Positions 10,343 to 19,474 of a DNA stretch of 55,424 nucleotides are shown here, piece after piece (the first letter of the stretch is position 1; each line of letters starts with the position of its first letter). Origin of the DNA: Phaeoceros laevis (Eukaryota > Anthocerotophyta > Anthocerotopsida > Notothyladales); the NCBI GenBank assembly GCA_049999765.1, contig JBNGIQ010007204.1, forward strand, positions 40,935 to 96,358, written 5' to 3'. The notes under the pieces were generated by a model. That model searched no databases, was not told the DNA's origin, and was given only the letters and a program-made list of their open reading frames with translations. A program made the position numbers and the translations under genes.

Positions 10343-11134
10343 ATGGGCACTATGTCCAGACCAATAAGCTTTTCAACCATCTGCGTTGAAGTATGGGAGA
10401 CGTTGGCACCTCACTTGCTACCTCACGATATTGCTCGATTACAATTGGTTGAGAAGGCATTATGCCATCTGCTTCGACAGCCAACTAAATGGGCGCAATA
10501 TTGCACTCTCATGAAGCTTCCCATCTGTGCCGATTGTGGGCATACTGCAGTCAGCCAATTCCACCTCGTCCTACACAAGCGCACCTTTCACAAAGGGGAT
10601 TTACGGCTGGAACACCATGAGACACTACTATTCCTCCTCGACGGTATTGGGCAAGCCCATTTTGAGTCCCCAAGAAAGGGAAAGGGGGCGCAGCATAAGG
10701 CCAAGCTGGACGAAAGAAAGTTATGGATCACGTACGTTGAAGAACAGCAGGAGGAATGGGATGGTCAGAAGTGGTCCTGGGAGGGCGGGGGAAGCTGGGA
10801 GGTCACAACACTAAGGGAGTTTTGCCATATCCTTCAAACATACTGGGAGAAAGCTGATGAGGCACAAGAACCGGTGGGAATACAATCCGGTATTATGCTC
10901 ACAGACTTGGTGCTAGGAAGCAGGATTCACCCAAGGGTACACGATTTGCTGCATGGGTCCCACAGGTGTGATCACCTATGCAGAACTGTCCCAGCGGGGG
11001 TCCGAAAGTTCCATGCACTACAACAGAGGGGAGTGCTGACTTCTGTAGAACTGGCGGGATGGGCATTCCCCCTCAGGCAGAGACAGGGGATAGCAGACTA
11101 CATTGAGCTGATGCACCTCTCCACATCAAGGTGA
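10343..11134 (+). CDS. F-box-like/C2H2 zinc-finger family protein, copy 4
   Basis: An intact 263-aa frame. The F-box-like segment (VWETLAPHLLPHDIARLQLV, then KALCHLLRQPTKW) spans about residues 15-52. The C2H2 finger is C62-x2-C65-x12-H78-x4-H83, followed by KGDLRLE and a leucine-rich helix (LLFLLDGIGQAHF). Residues 140-175 are Trp-rich (EEWDGQKWSWEGG). The C-terminal motif is HRCDHLC with GVRKFH, ending in YIELMH. Start: ATG 10343 or the Met four codons later. It is closer to copy 5 than to copy 3 by eye. The conserved Cys/His positions amid broad divergence suggest the copies were under selection, but I have no rate estimate. Function unknown; F-box assignment inferred. Confidence 0.7.
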   Translation: MGTMSRPISFSTICVEVWETLAPHLLPHDIARLQLVEKALCHLLRQPTKWAQYCTLMKLPICADCGHTAVSQFHLVLHKRTFHKGDLRLEHHETLLFLLDGIGQAHFESPRKGKGAQHKAKLDERKLWITYVEEQQEEWDGQKWSWEGGGSWEVTTLREFCHILQTYWEKADEAQEPVGIQSGIMLTDLVLGSRIHPRVHDLLHGSHRCDHLCRTVPAGVRKFHALQQRGVLTSVELAGWAFPLRQRQGIADYIELMHLSTSR

Positions 11135-12121
11135 ACAACCACTGGTTTTACTGTTCAGACATTCCGAGGCCCTGGTTCACTACTAACCTGCACCTGCCCT
11201 CAACCTTATACAGTATTGCTTTGGTTCTTTGCCTATCACTCGATGTGCTCTTGATCTTCCTTAGTGATAACTGCTCACTGCTCATGCCTTGCTGCCTAAC
11301 AATACGTGATCGGCTTATTCCCTTGCAGAGGAAGATTAAGGCACTCCACAGTTTGAGATTCTCTCATTCAGTCTCCGAGAAACGACAGGTGACGGTTGCC
11401 AGCCCATCCTCAAGCTCCAATCATTCGGTCGCTCATAAGAATCCTCACTCCATAGTTTAGGGGAAATTCATAGGAGGATCAGGCCCCTTCGTGTTCCAGA
11501 ACATCAAAAAGCAAATTTGTCAGTTTCAAGCAAATAGGAGCAAGACCCCTTATATATTGAGGAATTACCTAGATAGAGATGACGGTAGGAGGCAATGTTT
11601 ACGGTCCTCGGTTGTTTTAAGAACCAAGGAAACAGACCGCCCCCATCTACGCGAAAATATTAACGGGTACGAACTAGATCAGGGCTAGAGTCTTTTCACG
11701 TCCTGTTCATGGACTATAAGGAAACTGAAAGAAACTGAGTCCAGTCGGCACAACCGGTACCGAACCCTTCTGTCTAAAATTTGATCCGGTGTCAAGCCCA
11801 GAATGGTTTAGGGTTTAATCATAAGGACGCTATAAGACGCCGAGCGGGACACTCTTTCTTACATTCCTCTTTCCTTTGCCCACCACTCACAATCCAACCA
11901 CACGCAATGTCGAGAGCAGGAGGAATACGGGAGTCGCAGGCCCCCCCAGGTTGGAGATTATGCTTTCTCGTGTGCCGGTGAACTTGAATAAGCCATCGGA
12001 TGAGGTGTCTTCTTGCTGCAAGCGGCCCCAATAGTTTCAAAGATGGTTCACCAAAAGATACCCAACAGCGGCCGCGAAACGATGGAACCTAAACCATCAT
12101 CGGACCATCGATCTATTCGAG
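11135..12121. other. No supported gene
   Basis: Frames such as 11131-11460 are pyrimidine-rich, with Leu/Ser/Cys-heavy translations typical of chance readings. The copy-4 stop is followed by TCAAG, GTGAAC, which could be a donor for a longer spliced C-terminus. Confidence 0.35.
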
Positions 12122-12772
12122 GATGACAGCCAGCAAGGGTGGAGGGATATGGCCACTATCAGCCAGGACAGAACCAGCTTCAAGCTCCAACAGGACCAAT
12201 CGAAGAAAAACTTTTCAACAGGCAATGGGGCTTTCACCATTCACATTTGCTGCAACAACAAGGTACTCGTCATCCACGAACTAGTATGCTTGACTAAGGA
12301 AGGAAGTGCCCTGGAATGGCTCACCTGTAGAGTCTCCCAATGGTTCACTAAGCCGCACCTTCCAACGGAGTCCTCATTTGACACCAAGTATCCCTGGAAA
12401 GTTACCGTAGGGGCGGCAGTGGGAGGCAACTCGGACGGCTCAGCAGACTCAGCAGTCGGTCAGCACTAGCCAGCAAATGCCCGAGATGGTCTTCTCCCCA
12501 AAACGGTAATTGTTCAGTCTATACCAACGACTTTATTCACACATACCTCAACAAGTGAGACCTCAGACAGAGCTCCCCACACTGGAACCCATCCGGAGGA
12601 AATGCCCATGCTTGAAATTTCAGGAGACATAGCACAGGCCATTCAGTCAGGGACAGCATCTACGGAGATCATGCAAACCCTCACGACAGCACTATTGAGA
12701 GCTCACGGTCTGCCTGAGCGGGACTCCAAGGACACGGCAGACCTCCAATTTAGTATCAAACGCCTTCTTTAG
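12122..12772 (+). other. Coding-like remnants, Gln-rich then helical
   Basis: Three overlapping frames alternate. Around 12140-12300 one frame gives a Gln/His-rich peptide (YGHYQPGQNQLQAP). From 12470 to the TAG at 12770, a frame without an early Met gives about 100 residues ending with PEEMPMLEISGDIAQAIQSG and TALLRAHGLPERDSKD, which look like amphipathic helices. The mixture suggests exons or a frameshifted coding region. No domain is recognised. It may be the N-terminal part of another ORF1-like gene, by analogy with the Gln/Pro-rich leaders nearby. Confidence 0.3.
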
Positions 12773-13751
12773 CTAGTTCGAATAGGCTCATACCGCAGGT
12801 GGTATAACACAAGCGGGCCTTTGATAGGTAAACGAACTAGGATAGTAGGGATGCACGCATGGTGCGCCTTTACTCCTCTAGAAACAATCATCTTGGGCTT
12901 AGATCCCTGATACCTTTAAGTAAAGGACAAGGCAGTCGCTTTGGGGATAGCAGGGTGAAATTTGTTTGGCAACTCGTCCCCTCAATGAAATGTGCCCCAC
13001 AAAGCGCAGGTCAAAAGGGGGCAAACCTGAGGCCCTGGAGCTCACCAACCAACAAGAGAAGCTCATGACAGGAAATAGACGCAGCCAAACCCATACAGGA
13101 AGCGGATTCTGAACGCTCAGGAATAAGGGATACGGAAGAACTCCGAACAGATCCACGTCTGTAGCATTACACTTCCAGTGCAACATGAAAGGTGACCATA
13201 CGAAAGGTCTTCATACCGGGCACGAACAAGTGAGAGTGTAAGGAATTGGGTCCCTCGTAAGTGGGGCAATAGGATGCATATAAAGAATAATCCACACTGG
13301 CCTAACAAGGAGCGAGGAGAAGGTAGCAGGAGACGACTTTGAGCGAAAGGAACCAAAGAACACAAAATTTAGATCCTAAGGACCAGATGCTCTACGGTAA
13401 GCCCCGAGGATATCCAGCTCTGCAAGCCAGATTTGCCACTTTGCAGACATATCAGGGCAATATGATGATAACGGCCAAGCACCCCATGAACTTACGATCT
13501 ACAGTTAAAAAGGGACCACATCTCTCCAACTTATTTTCAATTTGGTAATAAGAACTATATTTCAGCTACTTTGTTTGCCACGTCCTCATAGGGAGGACCT
13601 TACTAAGGACAATATAAAGGGATAAACCCTGCCCACACCCTCAAGGTTAAGGCCACTGGCGAAGCCATTGGCATAGACAGAGGTTTAGGGAGCCCTGGTC
13701 GGCTTACACCCCCGACACCTCCCGGTCCATCGCCACAGTCGCACAAGGGTC
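12773..13751. other. No recognisable gene
   Basis: Short frames on both strands lack motifs. The last 150 bp before the ATG at 13752 are GC-richer and should contain the upstream region of copy 5, but I see no clear TATA box. Confidence 0.4.
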
Positions 13752-14540
13752 ATGGCTAGTTCTCAAGCCAAGAGCGAGTCCAAGCGCATGCCTACGTTGT
13801 CCGGGTTGGCTCGTATCTGCGGCATTGTGTGGGAAGCAACAGCAGTCCACCTCCTGCCACACGACATATCACGCCTCCAATTAGTAGAGAGGGACCTCTG
13901 GTGCCTGCTAAGCACCCCCCACCGACGACAGCAATATTGCGCTATGTTGAAATTGCCCAGTTGCGAGGATTGCGGTCACCGCTCAGTAAGCCAGTTTCAC
14001 GCAGCCCTCCACACTCGTGCTTACCACCGGGACGACCTGAGACTAGAACAACAAGAAGAGCTCCTGGAACTGATGGACGGTATTAGCCAGAGGGACTTTG
14101 ACGCTCTGGAAACTGGAGAGAAGCTCCCGGGGCAAAATGCACTCCAACAGAGGACGGTCTGGATATCGTATGTGTCACGAGTGGGAGGCAGCAGGCATAG
14201 GTGGAGGTGGTGGGGCGGCCAGAGCTGGAAACAGATTCCACTGTGGAAGCTCTATGTTACTCTACAGATGTTCTGGGAAGAGGCTGACGAAGTTTCCCAA
14301 GCGCTTGCGCTAACAGAGGAGACATGCGAAGTAGTGGAACAACGGGACGCCACCAGGTCATCAGAGTCAGAGCCTCATGTCTGTGACCAGTGGTGCAGCA
14401 TGGGCACTGGCGGGGTGCGGAGAATCCATGGCTTCCCACAACGCGGGGGGGTAACTTCCATCAGCTTGATGGGTCCACCGACACACGCACAACAGGGGTA
14501 CATGACGATAGATTTCTATGAGGGCACTACCTGCGAGTAG
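13752..14540 (+). CDS. F-box-like/C2H2 zinc-finger family protein, copy 5
   Basis: An intact 262-aa frame with the complete family layout. A short basic N-terminus precedes the F-box-like segment (VWEATAVHLLPHDISRLQLV, RDLWCLLSTPHRR; residues 26-60). The C2H2 finger is C71-x2-C74-x12-H87-x4-H92. A leucine-rich helix (ELLELMDGISQRDFDAL) and a Trp-rich block (RHRWRWWGGQSW) follow, then HVCDQWC with GGVRRIHG near residue 215. The N-terminus is about 10 residues longer than in copy 4. It is followed 1 kb later by the RNase H1-like pseudogene and 2.7 kb later by an ORF1-like gene, all on +. I know of no characterised protein with this architecture. Confidence 0.7.
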   Translation: MASSQAKSESKRMPTLSGLARICGIVWEATAVHLLPHDISRLQLVERDLWCLLSTPHRRQQYCAMLKLPSCEDCGHRSVSQFHAALHTRAYHRDDLRLEQQEELLELMDGISQRDFDALETGEKLPGQNALQQRTVWISYVSRVGGSRHRWRWWGGQSWKQIPLWKLYVTLQMFWEEADEVSQALALTEETCEVVEQRDATRSSESEPHVCDQWCSMGTGGVRRIHGFPQRGGVTSISLMGPPTHAQQGYMTIDFYEGTTCE

Positions 14541-14557
14541 GCCTAGATGGACTCAGC

Positions 14558-14622
14558 TCTATTCTCTAGAAACCATCACAGTCGGGGAATTTAGTTCTAT
14601 TTTCTAGAAACCATCACAGGAT
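14558..14622 (+). repeat. Short tandem repeat, two copies
   Basis: The phrase TTCTAGAAACCATCACAG occurs twice about 40 bp apart, each preceded by a CTCTATT- or TTCTATT-like lead, just after the copy-5 stop codon. Confidence 0.7.
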
Positions 14623-15593
14623 AAACGCTCCATTGCGACTATAGGAGGCAGACCCTCCTACCTTACACACTTTTTGGTTAAAGTTTGGCTTCCAGCCCCT
14701 ATTTTTTCAGTACCCCCTCTTCCACGAACTAGTTAAAGAAATACCCTGTTTTAGGGGGTCCTCAGCAGAGTCCCAGCGTGATCAACAAGATTCAGTCCTC
14801 CTCCCAGGGGGGCACGGGATTCTACCTCCTCAAAGGGAAGGGAAGCTGCATAAGAGAAACAACCACATGTATGCAAGCAACGGCGTAGATTAGAACAAAT
14901 GAAGGTAATACAGATTTACGATTGGTAGATGGAAAACATAAAGTTTTTAGGAGTTAATTAACTTTAGTTCACAAAATGCAAGCTACTCATATCTGTTTTT
15001 CAGCGTCAGGAACCGCTCCTATGGAGTCACTATGGGCTCCCGACAAAAATAAGCATAGGGAAGGTTCGCCCACAAGCTTTTCTTCCTCCATTACTTTAAA
15101 AACAAGCCCTCACAGTATCAGCACTCGGGTCTCGTCCAACGCAGTAATTCTAGCCTCAATATTAATGGTAGCATCTAAGAAACACGCACGCTAAGCCCTC
15201 TGCATCAGAAAGAGGTACGTCTTATCATGATAAGAAACAGGATAGCCTGACTTTCATACGGTATACGCTACGACTACTTCACACTAATTTTAGCTTATAA
15301 GAAACACTCATGCAAAGTCTATTGTATCAAAAACAGGCACTTATCACCACGGCCAGAAACAGGGTAGCCGGATTCTCAAATACAAGAAGTTAGGATTGAT
15401 GCACACGGAATCTTATTTAGGTAACCCGGATAGTCATCTGCGGACGATCCAGGCGGGAACCATGGTGTACAGTTCGGTTAAGCGTATCTGCCCTCTTCTT
15501 GTCGCTTAAGCCGTCCATGCTTCAACAGTTCACCTCTCCTCTTCTCCCAATCTTCACCGCACAGATAGGGGCTCGGCACGTAACCTCATCGGG
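14623..15593. other. No recognisable gene
   Basis: The stretch is AT-rich in its middle (about 14870-15300). A 72-aa frame at 14976-15194 is Ser-rich with no motif and is not supported as a gene. Confidence 0.4.
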
Positions 15594-16154
15594 ATGGGGA
15601 GACGACCGAAGAACCTCTAGGCAGTCGCGATAGGCCACCACCCGGGCATTTACAAGTCATGGCATCAGGCGAAAGTGGAAGTACAGGGTTACCCCAATTG
15701 CGCGCATTAGTCGTTCAACACTTTGGAGGATTCCATGCATTGGACGGAGTTACAACTCGAGAGGGGACAACGCTTGCCGTACATAGACGACACTTCCCCA
15801 GTGGCCCTTGAAACACCCTTTCTCCCCGTCCGACTCCGGTTTGCAGGAGCGGGAGCTCAAAGATATGGGAGGGCAGGAGCAGCCGCTATGATTTTGTCTA
15901 TGGCCGGGGAGGTCCTCAACACCACCTTGATGGGCTTGCCAGAATGTGGGGAGCAGGAGGCCACCCTCAGGGCGCTCATAGCAGGTCTTAAATTAGCGAT
16001 CATTCACGACTATCACCACCTCATCATCGAAGCCCATGCATCTGCCCTGGTTACACAGGTTGGTCAAAACCGCTTTTCTTTCCTCCTTCCCTACACCTGT
16101 CTCTTAAGAAGATTTATCTACCTTTTCAACCAGACAAGGGTTTCAGTCTCCTAG
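15594..16154 (+). pseudogene. RNase H1-like gene, catalytic residues lost
   Basis: Reading from ATG 15594, one frame gives MGRRPKN, TAG 15618, then AVAIGHHPGIYKSWHQA (hybrid-binding domain of RNase H1), TAG 15708, SFNTLED, and an RNase H fold from about 15828. In canonical plant-type RNase H the active site uses D, E and D in FDGAS, AEY and GDS. Here the aligned segments read FAGAG, ATLRAL and AHASALV, so all three acids appear replaced (A, T, A). Fold landmarks such as RALIAGLKLAI are kept. The frame then runs into apparently unrelated sequence after VTQV, where CAGGTTGG could be a donor; the last catalytic Asp/His region is not seen. It is either a decayed gene or the relic of a pseudoenzyme. 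The hybrid-binding domain links it to the gene at 999. Confidence 0.65.
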
Positions 16155-16196
16155 GAAAGTTTTATCTATCTTTTCAGCCAGGCATGGGTGTCAGTT
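16105..16196 (+). repeat. Diverged tandem repeat of about 48 bp, two copies
   Basis: A phrase like GATTTATCTACCTTTTCAACCAGACAAGGGT is followed by a similar one (TTTTATCTATCTTTTCAGCCAGGCATGGGT) about 48 bp later. It spans the end of the RNase H1-like frame. Confidence 0.6.
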
Positions 16197-17273
16197 TGCT
16201 CTTACCAGTTTTATGATTCTAACACAGGAGTGACAGATGATGCACGCAGGATTGAACACAAATAGTCACCCCCTACACAGGGAAGTGTGTCAGCTTGTCC
16301 CATTGTTCGTCATTTGTAATTTCGCACACATCGGGGCATCATCTAATCAGGCCATCCAAGGAGCTGACGAAGCAAGAGCTCGACCACCGGAAGGATTCTC
16401 CTCAGTCTTCCCATAGGTTCACACCACAGTCTTGCTAATTAAGGCAGATGTGACACAGCAGGGATGGCGCCACAGTCCTAGGTTTACCCGACGTACTAAT
16501 AAACTGAAATACTTACTGGGTCTTCAGTGGCAACAACTCTTATTACTAGGATTCCACTTTTTTCAGACCCTCTAGGACCGCATTATCACTATTATACCCA
16601 GTTTGTAGGCCCTTGAATACTTAAAAACTGCTATCCTCCCTTTCGTATAGGAACATGCACAATTATGACACCGCCTCTCTAACGGCAGTCCTAGGGATAC
16701 ACTGTAGGGGTTCCTTAGGTCCGTCAACAGCCTCTTTTGCACAATCGAACAAGGTCCTTACCAAGAATCAATTTGCTCTGGGACTAGCTCTGCACGGAGG
16801 CATATGCAATCCCAGAGGGAGCGGATTCTGTAATAAAAAAACTAAGCCCGACAGACAAAAGTTACCAGGTTTCCATAGCGCAACCCACGAAATAAATCCA
16901 GCTTAGTAACTACTTCATTAAGGATTAGGTGACAGGGCTACTACTACGTCAAACACAGTTTATAGAAACCCTTTTTTCGCTGAGACCCCCGAGGGATCGG
17001 ATACTTTAACTCTCTTCTAACAATGCCTACTTATCAGGCATCTTATCCGATACCCCAACAAAAGGGGAGAGAAAAAGACAGACCAAGGGTCTTATCAACA
17101 ACCCACACAAGCTATTCTTGAAGCCGTGCTATATAGCCGAGGCCACGTTGTCCCCACAAAGGGACTGCTTTCACCCACGGCTTTAATCCTTAGCACATTC
17201 ATACGATAGCCATCTTCTATTCCTACAGCAAAGCCACACACTTCAGCCGCTCCGACATTACGACTCGCCAACT
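16197..17273. other. No supported gene
   Basis: I looked for the missing RNase H C-terminal half and did not find it. The 83-aa frame at 16655-16906 has no recognisable motif. Confidence 0.4.
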
Positions 17274-18767
17274 ATGGGACGACAAAGGAAGCTCAAGGAC
17301 ACGCCGCCGACAAGGGTGAACCCAGCTAGAGAGGGGAAAGTCATTCGCAAAACCGATTGTGCCGATGATAGGTCACAACATTCAGCGGAGGAGAAGGGTG
17401 GGTCACCCGCGGAGGCACAAGCGGACGAGGAACATCCCACGCTTCCACAGCAATCAGACGGAGAGCAACACAGTATGGAGGGGTCCTCATCCTCAGATAG
17501 GGAACAGTCCGATGAAGAGGAGCCGGTCCTCCTCATAACTCAACAAGAGGGAAGGAAACCGACGCCCCGATCTCACCGTAGGACGGCAAACCCAGCAGCT
17601 AGCCGCCTAGCAGCCGAGGCGAAAACGGAAATCAATGAGCAGCTGTACCTATACCTCCAGAATGAAGTCCTCCGACAGGCATTACAGATCAAACAGCTGC
17701 AGAAGGATGTCCTCAAGCTCTCACTCCAAGGTAAGCCTCACTCATCTACCCACCTCGCTCTCATTCCGAAGAGATATCATACGGTACCAACCCTCACATC
17801 TGGTCTCTCATTGTACACGGCAGTCAAGGAGATCACACAACAACCCAGTCAGCCCATCGGCCACACCCTCAAACGCCTCAAAAACATCCAGGAACTGAAA
17901 GCTATGAAGGGCAAAATTGACAACAGGTTGGCAGAGGAGCAGAGGGTTCCCGGTAAACCCACAACGGCAAGGGAATTGTTCCCACCACCAGGGAAGTCCC
18001 TAACATCGACTTCTTATAGCAGCCACTGGCAGTGGACGAGGTCAACCCAGGAACGGCAGGATTGGAACCTACCTGGAAAGATGTCCAACACATTTGGTCC
18101 ATCCGACCGTTTCTATGATGGAAGATACGACAACTCTATACACGATATGGAGATAGGTTTGAGGCCAGGGGAGTCAACACGACAGTGTGATTTAGCCACC
18201 CTACAGTCCAGTCCTAGGCGGACAGGGACATTGGGTACTAGCCACGAAGGCCATCCGCTCTCGATGGAGCCAAGAGGAGGCACTCATGAGAGGGAGCATA
18301 AGAGACCTAGAAGCATAGCGGACCTTGATGCCCGGAGCCCTATGCAGTTGTCAACACCGCTCTCCAGCTATTTCACAGGACCCAGATTCCAGGAGATCAG
18401 GACCCACAAACCGGAACAGGGGTCGTCACAAGAATGGCCCTTTTTCTTTTCAAACTTGGAGGGGTTCTTGCCCACATTGCACGGTGACCCAGATCCTTCT
18501 CAGCTCAACGTCCGCATTACGGGGGTTCCGGAGAGGGAGGATGAAGATGAAAACCGGCAAGAACTCATGGTCTATGTTTCTACATGGTTCTGGAAAAATT
18601 TTCAGATACCGTCAATAGCCTTTTCAAGGATATTCAGGATTCCGTTTTATAGGCAAGCTTGCAGGCCATATGACAAAGACTCACACTTTTGTCACCACTT
18701 TCATGTGATCTCTCGGAGATCATTTTCATTTTTCATGTGCTCTCTCTTTGAGAACACTTTCATGTGA
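17274..18767 (+). CDS. ORF1-like protein with leucine zipper and partial L1-type RRM
   Basis: A 497-aa frame from ATG 17274. Residues 1-95 are acidic and Ser-rich (SSSSDREQSDEEE). Residues 120-155 form a likely coiled coil (LYLYLQNEVLRQALQ, IKQLQKDVLKLSL). Residues 160-390 are low complexity with Ser/Thr/Pro. Residues 418-455 read LNVRITGVPEREDEDE, ELMVYVSTWFWKNF and FSRIFRI, which fits the first half of the L1 ORF1 RRM. The second half of the RRM is missing; the frame instead runs into repeat sequence after 18645, so the true C-terminus is lost or lies beyond an intron. A donor-like AAG, GTAAGC occurs at 17731. This is probably the remains of a LINE ORF1 or a host gene derived from one. Confidence 0.5.
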   Translation: MGRQRKLKDTPPTRVNPAREGKVIRKTDCADDRSQHSAEEKGGSPAEAQADEEHPTLPQQSDGEQHSMEGSSSSDREQSDEEEPVLLITQQEGRKPTPRSHRRTANPAASRLAAEAKTEINEQLYLYLQNEVLRQALQIKQLQKDVLKLSLQGKPHSSTHLALIPKRYHTVPTLTSGLSLYTAVKEITQQPSQPIGHTLKRLKNIQELKAMKGKIDNRLAEEQRVPGKPTTARELFPPPGKSLTSTSYSSHWQWTRSTQERQDWNLPGKMSNTFGPSDRFYDGRYDNSIHDMEIGLRPGESTRQCDLATLQSSPRRTGTLGTSHEGHPLSMEPRGGTHEREHKRPRSIADLDARSPMQLSTPLSSYFTGPRFQEIRTHKPEQGSSQEWPFFFSNLEGFLPTLHGDPDPSQLNVRITGVPEREDEDENRQELMVYVSTWFWKNFQIPSIAFSRIFRIPFYRQACRPYDKDSHFCHHFHVISRRSFSFFMCSLFENTFM

Positions 18768-18870
18768 TCTTTTGGAGATCATTTTCACGCCATCATCTCT
18801 CAATCATCTTCACTACCATGCAGATGATTGAGAGTTACTTTCACGCCATCATCTCTCAATCACCCTCATT
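18692..18870 (+). repeat. Short mixed tandem repeats with a perfect stem-loop
   Basis: Variants of TTTCATGTGATCTnnnGGAGATCATTTTC occur at about 18701 and 18762, and TTTCACGCCATCATCTCTCAATCA at about 18784 and 18839. Between them lies a perfect 13-bp inverted repeat: CTCTCAATCATCT at 18797-18809 and AGATGATTGAGAG at 18822-18834, with a 12-nt loop. Confidence 0.8.
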
Positions 18871-19430
18871 GCCACCATTCCAACGACAATCTGCAAGCAG
18901 TGATGTGATTCACACGCACTTCGTCCAATCAGTCGTACACGCCAAGCCGCCAAATTGCTCATTCAACAGCCAAGACCACACGCCAGGACAATGCTTGTTA
19001 TGTTTGCAGGGAAAGTCCCTGTCAACAAGCTCCAAACCAGCACCCCCCGGGTAAAACCTCGGACAGACATATCAACAAATCCCGCTGCCTGCGAAAATCG
19101 TGTTCAAACCACAAACAGTGAATGCATCATCCCGCTGGACCACGCAGTTATTAATACACTCCCCGATCTCCGAATGGTGGCAAATCCGACTGCCCACCTC
19201 TACAACCGGCAAACCACAAGCAATCATACCATCAAATTAGCTATTTAAGATAGCTTTTCACTACCCCAACTTCAGCGAAGACCGCTCGCAATATTTAACT
19301 ACAAAACATTCATGCCGCCAGGAACTAACGGCCGACCATCATTAACACGGGCCTCGAGAGAAACCACGGTCACACGTACTAGCAACGTCAAACACAGCGA
19401 CTTTGCGCTTAAAAACACTCCCGCTTAAAC
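18871..19430. other. No gene; probable LINE leader
   Basis: The stretch is GC-moderate with short frames only. It probably contains the 5' untranslated region of the LINE that follows. A 28-codon frame from ATG 19431 overlaps the start of ORF1 in another phase. Confidence 0.35.
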
Positions 19431-19474
19431 ATGGAACCTGCTGATCAAGCCACAAAACCAGAAGTGCGTCCGGA

